NCBI GenBank assembly: GCA_023356605.1
Contig: JAKQYE010000001.1
Location: forward strand, 16,971-80,970
Source: Trichodesmium sp. MAG_R02
GTDB taxonomy: Bacteria; Cyanobacteriota; Cyanobacteriia; Cyanobacteriales; Microcoleaceae
DNA: 64,000 nt
Direction of reading: 5' to 3'
Below, in pieces: positions 9,116 to 17,972 of this stretch; the stretch's first letter is position 1, and each line of letters opens with the position of its first letter. The notes below the pieces were generated by a model that ran no database searches, was not told the DNA's origin, and saw only the letters and a program-made list of their open reading frames with translations. A program made the translations under genes and the position numbers.

Positions 9116-9238
9116 AGTCTATAAAAATTTTTCTTTTTCCCTATTGACCTTTAAGTCATTTTCCCTCTCAAAAATCTCAAAGTATCTCTAGGTAATTATC
9201 CTAAGAGTTAACATCTATATAGGTAGAGGGGTTTAATT

Positions 9239-9309
9239 ATCCCAGGACTTACCCACCCAGATTAAACTAAAGGCCCTTACTAAATAGGATAGTTCTACAT
9301 AAGTCCTGT
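9239..9309. repeat. Family C repeat, degenerate
   Basis: About 70 bp with CCCAGGACTTACCCACCC on the left and ACATAAGTCCTG on the right. The inner arms differ from the complete copies. The rest of the gap 9116-9418 shows no gene. Confidence 0.5.
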
Positions 9310-9418
9310 ATCCATCAAATAGTAATGGATATTCAAAATCGTGAGAAGAAATTGAGAGGTTATTTCTGGGTTCTTTTTGAGATTTTTTTGTTTTAAGTTT
9401 TACTTATGCTTATCTACG

Positions 9419-10489
9419 TTAATTGAAAATTTGGCCTAAAGCATCAACTAATTTTTGATTATCTTCTTGGGTACGGACAGCAACTCGAAAATAGCGATCG
9501 CCCAATTCTGGAAAACTTGAACAATCTCTAATTAAAATTCTATGTTGTTTAAGTAGTGTAGTCTGTAGCCAGTCAACAGACTTTTGTGAGTGGACTAATA
9601 AGAAGTTAGCCGCACCAGGATATGGTTGTAAACCAGGTAACTCTGCCAAATCTTGGAATAGTTGGGGACGAGTATCTGCTAACCAATTCCAAGTTTGCTG
9701 TTGAAAAACTTGGTCTTCCAGAACTGCTTGGGCTGCAGCTATGGCTAAACTATTAACTGGCCAAGGGTCTCGCCACTTTTGCCATTTCCGAAGGCGTTCA
9801 GGATGAGAAATGGCATAGCCTAGTCTTAGTCCGGGTAAACTGTAGAATTTAGTTAGAGAGCGTAAAATAACTAAATTTGAGAATTTTGTTACTAGTGGAA
9901 CTAGGCTTTGGGGTTGGGGTAGTGGTAAAAAATCCATAAATGCTTCATCTACCACTACTAAACTAAACTGTTCTAAATAAGGGACTATTGTTTCTAGATC
10001 CATCAACATTCCCGTGGGATTATGAGGATTATTGAGCAGTAGTCCTTTATTTGTCTGAGCTTCTACGTGTAATTCTTGTAATTGAGTTAATTTTGATCCC
10101 CCAATTGTTAGGGGACATTCAACTACATTAGCTGTAAAAGTTTTGAGGGCGCGTTTATAGTCACTAAAGGCTGGGGTTAGCAAATAAATGGTTTCCAGCT
10201 TTGATAAATCTAGTGCGGCCCAAGTTAATAATTCTGCGGCACCATTGCCTGGCAAAACCCATTCTGAAGTCAGAGGAGGATGAGTCAGACTCAAGGCTTT
10301 CTTTAGCTCCTGATAACTAGGGTCTGGGTAAGCTCTAAGTCTGCTGATATTAGTTTGAATAGCTTGGATAGCAGAATCAGGGGGGCCCAGAGGATTAATA
10401 CTGGCTGAAAAATCAAGAACAGCAGATACTGGACAACCCGCTACTGTGGCTGCCCAAGCTAAGTTTCCTCCGTGAGCTGGTTTAGTCAA
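9419..10489 (-). CDS. cobD: Threonine-phosphate decarboxylase-like aminotransferase (CobD/CobC)
   Basis: A 356-aa fold-type I PLP enzyme. The opening HGGNLAWAA and DFSASINPLGPP are typical of CobD, which decarboxylates threonine phosphate to aminopropanol phosphate for cobalamin's nucleotide loop. LLNNPHNPTG, VVVDEAFMDF and SLTKFYSLPGLRLGY give the substrate, PLP-ring and Schiff-base lysine motifs. The related histidinol-phosphate aminotransferase (HisC) is the main alternative. The start must be TTG at 10489-10487, because no ATG or GTG in frame precedes the conserved N-terminus. It lies 13 bp after the HU gene, so the two are probably co-transcribed. Confidence 0.82.
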   Translation of the reverse strand: MTKPAHGGNLAWAATVAGCPVSAVLDFSASINPLGPPDSAIQAIQTNISRLRAYPDPSYQELKKALSLTHPPLTSEWVLPGNGAAELLTWAALDLSKLETIYLLTPAFSDYKRALKTFTANVVECPLTIGGSKLTQLQELHVEAQTNKGLLLNNPHNPTGMLMDLETIVPYLEQFSLVVVDEAFMDFLPLPQPQSLVPLVTKFSNLVILRSLTKFYSLPGLRLGYAISHPERLRKWQKWRDPWPVNSLAIAAAQAVLEDQVFQQQTWNWLADTRPQLFQDLAELPGLQPYPGAANFLLVHSQKSVDWLQTTLLKQHRILIRDCSSFPELGDRYFRVAVRTQEDNQKLVDALGQIFN

Positions 10490-10502
10490 AGCTGGATGAC
10501 GA

Positions 10503-10790
10503 TTATTTACCGTTTCTTTCGGCGACTAACTCTTTGAAAGATTTACCTGCAGAAAAAGCTGGTACTGTAGTTTCAGGTATTTCCATTTTATCTCCTGTTT
10601 TGGGATTACGACCCTCCCTGGCTTTACGTTCTCTAGCTTCAAATGAGCCAAAGCCAACCAGGGTTACTTTGTCCCCGCTGGCCACAGCTTCCATTATAGC
10701 TTCTAGGGCTGCACTTAATACAGCATCGGCTTGTTTTTTCGTTACTTCAGCTTTTTTTGAAATTTCATCAACTAATTCGCCTTTGTTCAT
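10503..10790 (-). CDS. hupB: HU-family DNA-binding protein
   Basis: A 95-aa histone-like protein. It begins MNKGELVDEISKKA, has the HU hinge GFGSFEARERKAREGRNP (residues about 46-63) and ends with FSAGKSFKELV. HU bends and compacts DNA as a dimer through two beta arms. An upstream in-frame codon would add nine residues, but ATG 10790 follows a good AAGGAG site by seven bases and gives the canonical length, so I use it. It is followed within 13 bp by cobD. The 2 kb upstream holds the 153-bp tandem array. Confidence 0.95.
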   Translation of the reverse strand: MNKGELVDEISKKAEVTKKQADAVLSAALEAIMEAVASGDKVTLVGFGSFEARERKAREGRNPKTGDKMEIPETTVPAFSAGKSFKELVAERNGK

Positions 10791-10798
10791 TGAGATAC

Positions 10799-10804
10799 TC
10801 CTTT
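10799..10804 (-). promoter_or_regulatory. Ribosome-binding site of the HU gene
   Basis: AAGGAG on the minus strand, followed by TATCTCA and ATG at 10790. It is the strongest Shine-Dalgarno in this part of the window and decides the shorter start of the HU protein. Confidence 0.75.
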
Positions 10805-10849
10805 TTCTTTTGGACAAGATATTCTAGCAGGATTTAGTTATTAGTAAAT

Positions 10850-11415
10850 CCACAATTTAAGCAATAGTGGTCTTCAGATACTATTGATAGGTTGTTAACC
10901 ATTAGGCTTTTTGTGATTAACTTCAACCTTTTCTTTTTCCTACAAAAACCTCAGACCCCTTGATTGATAATGCTTTCCCTTATCCTTTTGCTTATCATAA
11001 GCTTGAGTTTTAAGGATAGCATCAGGATTTTTTTTGCTGAAAACCCCATACAATCTAGCTTTCACTGGTTTATTCTAATCTGTGCTTGGGTAATATGGAG
11101 CGTTTGAATCTCTAATTTATCTAGATTTCTAGACTTCTTTAGTTTTTAATTATATTTTGGGCCTCAAAATACGATTGTAGATTCATTAAAGGACTTTTTT
11201 TGACTAGATTAGACTAGATTATCTGATCTTTATGGGGCGTCAAATCTCATTGTGTGAAACACTATAACCCACATTTAATGTCACAGCTTGTAATACATAA
11301 AGTAGCATATTTTTTTTAGCTGCCTAAGTATTTATACTTTCTAAATCAAGTTAACTAGTTTTCGCGATCGCGCTCATTACCAGAAAACTCCTAATATTAA
11401 GTCTCAGATCACTCT
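10850..11415. other. Intergenic stretch between HU and the tandem array
   Basis: About 560 bp without a gene. It should contain the HU promoter. The sequence GTGTGAAACACTATAA near 11252 resembles the start of one array unit and may be an eroded copy. A GCGATCGC palindrome lies at about 11364. I see nothing else. Confidence 0.4.
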
Positions 11416-12690
11416 GTGAAGCACTCCTAATATAATGGTTTTTTGATTCTGAGATTGTTATGCTTATATATAAATCAAGATTCAAATAGTTTAATTAGCT
11501 GAGTCTGGTTCCCGGAAGTAGCTAGTTTAACTAAAATGTCTGAGTTTTTGTGGTTAGTCATTCTCATTTTGTGAAGCACTCTAATGTAATGGTTTTTGAT
11601 TCTGAGATTGTTATGCTTATCTATAAATCAAAATTCAAATAGTTTAATTAGCTGAGTCTGCTTCCTGGAGGTAGCTAGTTTTACTTAGTGGTCTGAGTTT
11701 TTGTTGCAATACAATTTCATTTTATGAAGCACTCCAATGTAATGGTTTTTGATTCTGAGATTGTTATGCTTATGTATAAATCAAGATTCAAATAGTTTAA
11801 TTAGCTGAGTCTGGTTCCCGGAAGTAGCTAGTTTAACTAAAATGTCTGAGTTTTTGTGGTCAGTCATTCTCATTTTGTGAAACACTCTAATGTAATGGTT
11901 TTTGATTGTGAGATTGTTATGCTTATGTATAAATCAAAATTCAAATAGTTTAATTAGCTGAGTCTGCTTCCCGGAGGTAGCTAGTATTAATTAGTGGTCT
12001 GAGTTTTTGTGGTGAGGCAGTCTCATTTCGTGAAGCACTCCAATGTAATGGTTTTTGATTGTGAGATTGTTATGCTTATGTATAAATCAAAATTCAAATA
12101 GTTTAATTAGCTGAGTCTGCTTCCTGGAGGTAGATAGTTTTACTTAGTGGTCTGAGTTTTTGTTGCAATACAATTTCATTCTGTGAAGCACTCCAATGTA
12201 ATGGTTTTTGATTGTGAGATTGTTATGCTTATGTATAAATCAAAATTCAAATAGTTTAATTAGTTTAGCCTGGTTCGCGGAGGTAGTTAGTTATACTTAT
12301 AGGCCTGGGTTTTTCTTGTGTGACAATTTCATTTTGTGAAGCACTCTAATATGATGGTTTTTGATTCTGAGATTGTTATGCTTATGTATAAATCAAAATT
12401 CAAATAGTTTAATTAGTTGAGCCTATTTCCTGGAGGTAGGAAGTTTTACAAAGTTTTCTGAGTTTTTCTTGTGAGACAATTTTATTTTGCGAAGCATTCT
12501 AATGTAATGGTTTTTGATGCTGAAATTTAGTTATAGCAAGAAATACTTGTCTCAATCTCAACTAAAACAACTATAGAAATCAAAATTCAAATAGTTTAAT
12601 TAGTTGAGTCTGGTTCCCACAGGTAGGTAGTTTAACTAGGTGATCTGAGTTTTTGTGGTGAGACAATTTCATTGTGTGAAGCATGATGCT
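11416..12690. repeat. Tandem array of about 153-bp units (eight copies)
   Basis: Units start with GTGAAGCACTCTAATGTAATGG at 11416, 11571, 11724, 11877, 12030, 12183, 12336, 12489 and a last partial at 12676 (quoted motif shortened: GTGAAGCACTC). Spacing is 152-155 bp except the last interval of 187, where about 20 bp is replaced by a family D fragment. Each unit contains GATTGTTATGCTTATGTATAAATC and a potential stem, GTTTAATTAGCT pairing with AGCTAGTTTAAC, around a GGTTCCCGGAAGT loop. No reading frame spans the array. It lies between pilQ (downstream side) and the HU gene (upstream side), all transcribed leftward. Confidence 0.9.
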
Positions 12691-12820
12691 ATGGAATTTA
12701 TCTGGCGTCAAAGGTCCTAAAAGTTATGGCGGTTGCTATCTAAGTAAAACAAAGGTTTTTTAATCAACAAAAGTGGGATGGTTCAAACTGAGAAATATAG
12801 ACCATCCCTTACATTTAATT

Positions 12821-15226
12821 TTAACGTGGTCTGGGCTGCCCTCTTTCCATCATTTGCAAAGCATCTGGACTTGGGTTATATCGGTAGCCCCAAGAGGAGC
12901 GATCGCCATCATCCAGTATTTGAGGTGTAAGTAGTACTATTGTCTCTGCTCGTTCATTTTGATTTTGACTACTGCGGAAGAGAGTTCCAATGATTGGCAA
13001 ATCCCCCAAAAGCGGTACCTTGCTTACTGTTGTTCTTTCTTGCTCTTGAATAATGCCAGAAATAATTAGAGTTTGTCCATCCCGTAGACGAATTCTACCA
13101 GATTCTACTTTACGGCTGGCAATTTCTGTACCAAATTCACTTGGATTGCTAGCATCTGTTGGTACCCTCTCCGAAATAAAACTTACTTCTGGATTTACTG
13201 TTACAGTTACGAAGCCATTATCGTCTATTCTCTCCACCTGTATAGCGAGGGTCAGACCTACATCTTCAAATCGAACATTTCTAGTTTCTCGACTGGTACC
13301 CCCATCATCTGTAAAATTACTGTCAATACTTCTGACGATATTATTTACAAGTCTGACACTAGCTATTTCCCCTTCTTGAACCACTAAAGTTGGATCGGTG
13401 AGAATTTTAGCATTACCACTTATAACAGTGGCCCGCAACCGGGAGAGAAATCTTTTAGGATACAAAATTTGGGGAAACAAACCAAATGTGGCCTCTCCTA
13501 GTGTTACTTCTAATATTCCATCATCATCAACTTCTGACTCTGATACTTCATACTCTTTAATACCAACTCTTGTAGGTTCTCCTGTTGTAGGAGCTATTGG
13601 TCTTAGGAAAGTACCTCTACCCTGATTGACATTAGGAATACCCGTAAATGGAACATCAAATCTACGTTGGGTATCATAGAAAGGGTCTGTATTAATAGGG
13701 TTAGGAGCAACAGGACGAGCCAGAGGAAAACTAGAATTCTGCTGTGCTTGAGTAGGAGGTTGGAGACTACCAAAATTTAGAGATGCTGCCCCACTATCGT
13801 TAATAAAGAAAGTGTCATTCACCCCAAAAGAAAAACTACTATTAAACTGTTCTTCTGATGATAAATTAATATCTATAACTTTGACATTCACAGCTACTTG
13901 CCGTTGTCTTAAATCTAATTGAATTAATTGGGCAGCTGCTATTTCTACCTTTTGTGGCGAACCAACTAAAGTAATACTATTGAGTCGGTTATCAACTGCT
14001 ATTTGTAAACCATCCAATATTGGGGGAGCATCCTGGGGATCGTAGCGCAGTGGTTGAACAACTGTTCTTGTAATTGTTTCAGTATTTGTGATTGCCTGAT
14101 TAGTTCCAGGAATATTAACTGTGTTAACCTGAGTTACAGGTTGGCTTGTGACTATAGCACTTTCAGCTCCTAGACTAACTAAGAAACCTGCAGCCTCTTG
14201 GGCACCAACTTGGTTTAATCGGAAGGAACGAACCACAACATTTCTAGCTTGTGCTGGTAACTCTTGGCCCACAAATATTGTGTTACCTACTCGGTTTGCT
14301 TGTAACCCACTTAGACGTAAAACGTAATTAAAAACATCTTGAACTGGCTCATTTTCAATATCTAGAGAAATTGTCTGTTCCCCTTCTGTTTCTTCACCTG
14401 AACTGTAGGCAATGTTTAATCCTGCGGCCCTAGCTAGTAAAGCTAAAACATCTCGAACTGGAGCGTCTCGCAATACTAAACGAGGTATTTTCTCTTGAGT
14501 CCTTAAATCTATAACTTCTACTGAAGGGTTGATATTGGATATGGCGATATCTCCTACTGGTGGTGCTACTGCTCGTGGTAAAAAGGGTGGTACTTGACTG
14601 GGGGATGGTTGTCCTGGCAGAGTAGGAAAGCCATCTCCCGTTAGTCCCGAATCTGGTAATAGTACTTCTTCTTGGGTTGTAGTTGTTTCTCTTGGCGGTG
14701 CTAAATTTCTTTCAGGTTGTACAGGTGAGGTTGGGGGTTCTAAGGGAGGAGGTGCTACTTTATCGGGAGGGGGAAAGCTATTAGGTTGAGGTATTTGAGC
14801 TATTTCTCCTGAGCTGACAGCGGCACTAAGAATAATTCCTTGGCCTGCTCCTTGGATAATCCTACCTCTGGGAGGACTGTCTTTACCTCCGATGACTACC
14901 CGCACGCTATTAGCATCGACCTGTATTACTTCTACATATTCTATACCAGGAGCTGGATTATCTTTCCGAAACTTATTGCCTTGGGGTAAGGTTAGTTGGG
15001 CATTTATTATGTCTGCGATAAAAGAGTTATCTCTGTTGACTGAGAAGACTTCGGGGCGATCGCGATTATTAGTAACTAAGACGATATTCATTCCCCCGTC
15101 TACTAAATTTAACTGAACTTGGGTGATTTGAGTTACTGCAAAAGCCGGGACCTGGGCTATAATTATGGCCGCGACTCCAGTTAACAGTCCACCACTAAAT
15201 TGAATTTGCTGTTGCACTTTCTTCAC
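12821..15226 (-). CDS. pilQ: Type IV pilus secretin PilQ
   Basis: An 801-aa secretin. A signal peptide (about 1-30) is followed by an AMIN domain for peptidoglycan binding (about 32-130) and a proline-rich linker (about 140-215). Next come an STN-type domain starting at IPRLVLRDAPVRDVLALLAR (about 247) and a secretin N-domain (about 330-445). The C-terminal secretin barrel has LRDGQTLIISGII and KVPLLGDLPIIGTLFRS as family signatures. It forms the outer-membrane pore for the pilus fibre, used in motility and DNA uptake. The start is GTG 15226. Unusually, a 1.1 kb repeat-filled gap separates it from pilO, so it may have its own promoter. Confidence 0.93.
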   Translation of the reverse strand: MKKVQQQIQFSGGLLTGVAAIIIAQVPAFAVTQITQVQLNLVDGGMNIVLVTNNRDRPEVFSVNRDNSFIADIINAQLTLPQGNKFRKDNPAPGIEYVEVIQVDANSVRVVIGGKDSPPRGRIIQGAGQGIILSAAVSSGEIAQIPQPNSFPPPDKVAPPPLEPPTSPVQPERNLAPPRETTTTQEEVLLPDSGLTGDGFPTLPGQPSPSQVPPFLPRAVAPPVGDIAISNINPSVEVIDLRTQEKIPRLVLRDAPVRDVLALLARAAGLNIAYSSGEETEGEQTISLDIENEPVQDVFNYVLRLSGLQANRVGNTIFVGQELPAQARNVVVRSFRLNQVGAQEAAGFLVSLGAESAIVTSQPVTQVNTVNIPGTNQAITNTETITRTVVQPLRYDPQDAPPILDGLQIAVDNRLNSITLVGSPQKVEIAAAQLIQLDLRQRQVAVNVKVIDINLSSEEQFNSSFSFGVNDTFFINDSGAASLNFGSLQPPTQAQQNSSFPLARPVAPNPINTDPFYDTQRRFDVPFTGIPNVNQGRGTFLRPIAPTTGEPTRVGIKEYEVSESEVDDDGILEVTLGEATFGLFPQILYPKRFLSRLRATVISGNAKILTDPTLVVQEGEIASVRLVNNIVRSIDSNFTDDGGTSRETRNVRFEDVGLTLAIQVERIDDNGFVTVTVNPEVSFISERVPTDASNPSEFGTEIASRKVESGRIRLRDGQTLIISGIIQEQERTTVSKVPLLGDLPIIGTLFRSSQNQNERAETIVLLTPQILDDGDRSSWGYRYNPSPDALQMMERGQPRPR

Positions 15227-15357
15227 TCCACAGTGAGCTTTTTTATTGATTCAGATGTTTGTCTTGGGACTGAGTATAGGGTTTTTCCACAGCCTTGGAT
15301 ATATGATCTTTTAAGTTTTTCTTTTTCAGGACTTACATAGAATATTAAATCATATAC

Positions 15358-15555
15358 CATAGGTGTCAGGCGTTAGGTGTTAGGTGTCAGGTGTCAGGTG
15401 TCAGGTGTTAGGTGTCAGGTGTTAGGTGTCAGGTGTTAGGTGTCAGGTGTTAGGTCTTAGGTGTTAGGTGTTAGGTCTTAGGTCTTAGATGTTAGGTCTT
15501 AGATGTTAGGTCTTAGATGTTAGGTCTTAGGTGTTAGATGTTAGGTCTTAGGTTG
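15358..15555. repeat. Heptanucleotide short tandem repeats (GTTAGGT/GTCAGGT)
   Basis: About 28 consecutive 7-bp units alternating among GTGTTAG, GTGTCAG, GTCTTAG and ATGTTAG. Such 7-bp STRR runs are known from cyanobacterial genomes. It is non-coding and lies in the pilO-pilQ gap. Confidence 0.9.
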
Positions 15556-15782
15556 AAAAATATACAAAATTCACTCTTTTTTCTTTTGACTTAGTTTTTC
15601 CATTAGACTATGTAGTATTCTGGCGATTTATTCATATTTATTGAAGATGACTTTTAAAACTTCGAGTTGAACTGATGTTACGCCAAGCCAAAATAAAATT
15701 AGTTGTTGATTTAAGGTCTCAGGTTTCAGGCGTCAGGCTAAAACTTAATATTTTGAAATGACTATAATGCTAGACTCAGGCG

Positions 15783-15870
15783 GTACTTTACAGCGCTTTT
15801 CAGATTGATAAACCACTAAGTTAGAATTTAGAATTTAGAATTTAGAATTTAGAATTTAGAATTTAGAATT
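15783..15870. repeat. Truncated family A end abutting TAGAATT heptamer run
   Basis: TTTACAGCGCTTTTCAGATTG (quoted in part: ACAGCGCTTTTCAG) is a left end of family A. After about 30 bp it changes abruptly into six copies of the 7-mer TAGAATT (about 15823-15870). Confidence 0.75.
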
Positions 15871-15945
15871 CAGAAGAATTTTTCTCTGAACAAGGGATAC
15901 AAAAATAAGTCGTTTAAATGTAGAAAAGTAGATTATATCCCTACT

Positions 15946-16096
15946 ATACAGAGCTTTTCAGAGTGATAAACCACATCGTCACAACCAAGATCTTGTAGGG
16001 ACCTGACATGTAGGAACGTTGCATAACAAAAATGCGTTTTATCTCGGGTAGCAAAACATCCCTACTGTGGCCTACTAAAATGAAAACTGCTGTAAT
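15946..16096. repeat. Family A repeat with an internal insertion
   Basis: It runs from ATACAGAGCTTTTCAGA to TGAAAACTGCTGTAAT. About 40 bp more than other copies, with extra sequence around GGAACGTTGCATAACAAAAATGCG. A GGGCTTGCTGAAAAAG motif follows at 16168, also seen at 54508. The rest of the gap to 16362 holds GGCAATGGGCAATGGG-type heptamers and no gene. Confidence 0.7.
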
Positions 16097-16362
16097 TATT
16101 AAGTAATTAATACAGATCGAATAACCTTTTTGGACAGTCCTGTAGATGTACTGATATTTATTAAGTAGGGCTTGCTGAAAAAGTTAAAGAGTGAGGAAAG
16201 GGAACAGGGAACAGGCAATAGGCAATGGGCAATGGGTAATAGCAGGTGTTAATTTTTCGGAATGTTTTTCTCTTCAGGTGAGGGAAAATAACTTGGAGCG
16301 GATATTGGGGAAATTCTATTGTCAACAAGCACAATAAATCCTGGTTTATTTAGCAGATTGTA

Positions 16363-17151
16363 TTATTTTTTCTCCTCTTCTTTTGTAGAACTTTCTTTTG
16401 CCAATGACTCTTGTTCAGTTAAGGCCAATAGAGCGGAAACATCAAAGGATGTTATTAGTAAGCTTTCTGGCTTGTTGACTGTTACAAATCTATTTTGTCT
16501 CCACTCAACTTCTAAAACTTGATTTCCTTGTTTGATTTGAGTTTTTAAATTTTTTACTACTAATAATGTTTGCATCCTCTCAAGAGCAATCATAAATGCT
16601 CTTGTTTGAGGATAACTTCCTTCAAATTCTACCTTGAATTCTCGTCGCTTTAATTTGCCATTTACCAGTGATCCTAATGAATTATCATTAACTATATAGT
16701 TACCATCTTTCTGATCCAATGGCAGAAATTTTGTCATTTTGGCTTTTTTGTCTTCATTTGTGATTCCGCCATTAATTTGATCAATAAGTTTGTCAATATC
16801 ATATAGCAGAGTTTTGATGGTTTTATCGCTGGCAAATAAGCTAGTTACATCTTCTCTTTGTTTTTCAGCTTTTTTCTTTTCTAATTCTGCTTTTGGTCGT
16901 TCTGTTATTTGTTTCTTCTTCTGTGCAATTTTGACTTCGGCCGTTTTTATCTCTGCTTTTAATTCGGCACTTTTTTCGATAGCTGGCTTAAGCTGATTAT
17001 ATCCTAAGAACCCTGCTATTCCTAAGCCTATCATACCAATAGCTCCTCCCACAAATCTAGGGTCTTTGAGGGAGACACCTAGAATTTTTTGGCCTCCTTG
17101 TTCTTCTTCTCTTTCTTCTAGTTCTGGATTCCATTCATTTGCTGCTACCAT
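16363..17151 (-). CDS. pilO: Type IV pilus inner-membrane protein PilO
   Basis: A 262-aa protein with one membrane helix (GGAIGMIGLGIAGFLGYNQL, about residues 33-52), then a lysine/glutamate-rich coiled coil (about 60-125). A PilO-like globular domain follows, including REFKVEFEGSYPQTRAFMIAL. Together with PilM and PilN it forms the inner-membrane alignment complex of the pilus. The C-terminus is a charged KESSTKEEEKK tail. It starts two bases after the pilN stop, so it is translationally coupled. Confidence 0.82.
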   Translation of the reverse strand: MVAANEWNPELEEREEEQGGQKILGVSLKDPRFVGGAIGMIGLGIAGFLGYNQLKPAIEKSAELKAEIKTAEVKIAQKKKQITERPKAELEKKKAEKQREDVTSLFASDKTIKTLLYDIDKLIDQINGGITNEDKKAKMTKFLPLDQKDGNYIVNDNSLGSLVNGKLKRREFKVEFEGSYPQTRAFMIALERMQTLLVVKNLKTQIKQGNQVLEVEWRQNRFVTVNKPESLLITSFDVSALLALTEQESLAKESSTKEEEKK

Positions 17152-17153
17152 TA

Positions 17154-17966
17154 TTAAAGTATTCCTTTTTCTTTTAGTGTTTCTATTCTATCTACTAATC
17201 CAATTGCTCCTTTACTTTTTAACTGAGGCAGTAATTCTGATGCACCTAAAGGGCTAAGGTTTGTTTCTATTTTATATTCAATTATTGGGGGTAATTCTGG
17301 TATTTCTGGTGCTAAAGTTGATTTGGATTCTCGTAATTCTAATCTAGTTGGATTAGATTTTATCACAGTACTAATCAGTTTAGTTTTTTCTTGGAAAAAA
17401 GGGGAGTTTTCCAAAAGTAATTGAAAGTCATTGATTTTCCCGTAAGACTCTGAAGTTCCAGATAATAATATAGTTGCAGTTGGTTTTACAGTTTCTGGTG
17501 TCTCTTTTTTTTCATCCTTTTTAGCAGATTTTTTGGCAGGAGACGGGGCCGAGACTTTTGCTTCTTTTTGTTCTATTCTGGTTATTATTACCCCACTAGG
17601 CATTAAAGCTCCCAACTCTCCTAACAATGCTGACCATGGTTTGATTTGATCGAAAACTGTTGCTAAAGCTTTTGCTTCTGCTTTAAATTTATTAGCTTTT
17701 TTTCTGATTGCTTCCAGGTCTTTAATTTGAGGATCTAATGTACTTAATTCCGCATTTAATTGGCCTAAGTCTGCCTGGAGTCTGTTGTTCTCCTCATTTA
17801 TGTATAACCACCCCCCTGCAACTAGACTATTAACTGCTACTGCTGCTGCTGCCCCAATTATAATTGCTCTTGGATCTGCTAGTGATGGTCCAGGAATAAT
17901 AAGTTTGGGAATATCTTTTTTATATTCTGGGCGATCATTAAGAAAATTTATATCTAGGCCATACAT
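17154..17966 (-). CDS. pilN: Type IV pilus inner-membrane protein PilN
   Basis: A 270-aa protein. The cytoplasmic N-terminus carries LDINFLNDRPEY, the PilM-binding INLLP-like motif seen in PilN. A single helix (IIIGAAAAVAVNSLVAGGWLY, about 35-56; quoted in part as AAAVAVNSLVAGG) and a coiled coil follow. The rest is a periplasmic domain with an insert rich in K, A and E around residues 155-175. It lies six bases from pilM and two from pilO. Confidence 0.85.
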   Translation of the reverse strand: MYGLDINFLNDRPEYKKDIPKLIIPGPSLADPRAIIIGAAAAVAVNSLVAGGWLYINEENNRLQADLGQLNAELSTLDPQIKDLEAIRKKANKFKAEAKALATVFDQIKPWSALLGELGALMPSGVIITRIEQKEAKVSAPSPAKKSAKKDEKKETPETVKPTATILLSGTSESYGKINDFQLLLENSPFFQEKTKLISTVIKSNPTRLELRESKSTLAPEIPELPPIIEYKIETNLSPLGASELLPQLKSKGAIGLVDRIETLKEKGIL

Positions 17967-17972
17967 ATTAAT

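Noticed and set aside
11416..12690. CRISPR array
   Set aside because: Units of 153 bp are similar over their whole length, without unique spacers, and no cas genes are near.
13053..13625. Plus-strand open frames inside pilQ
   Set aside because: Shadows of the pilQ coding sequence.
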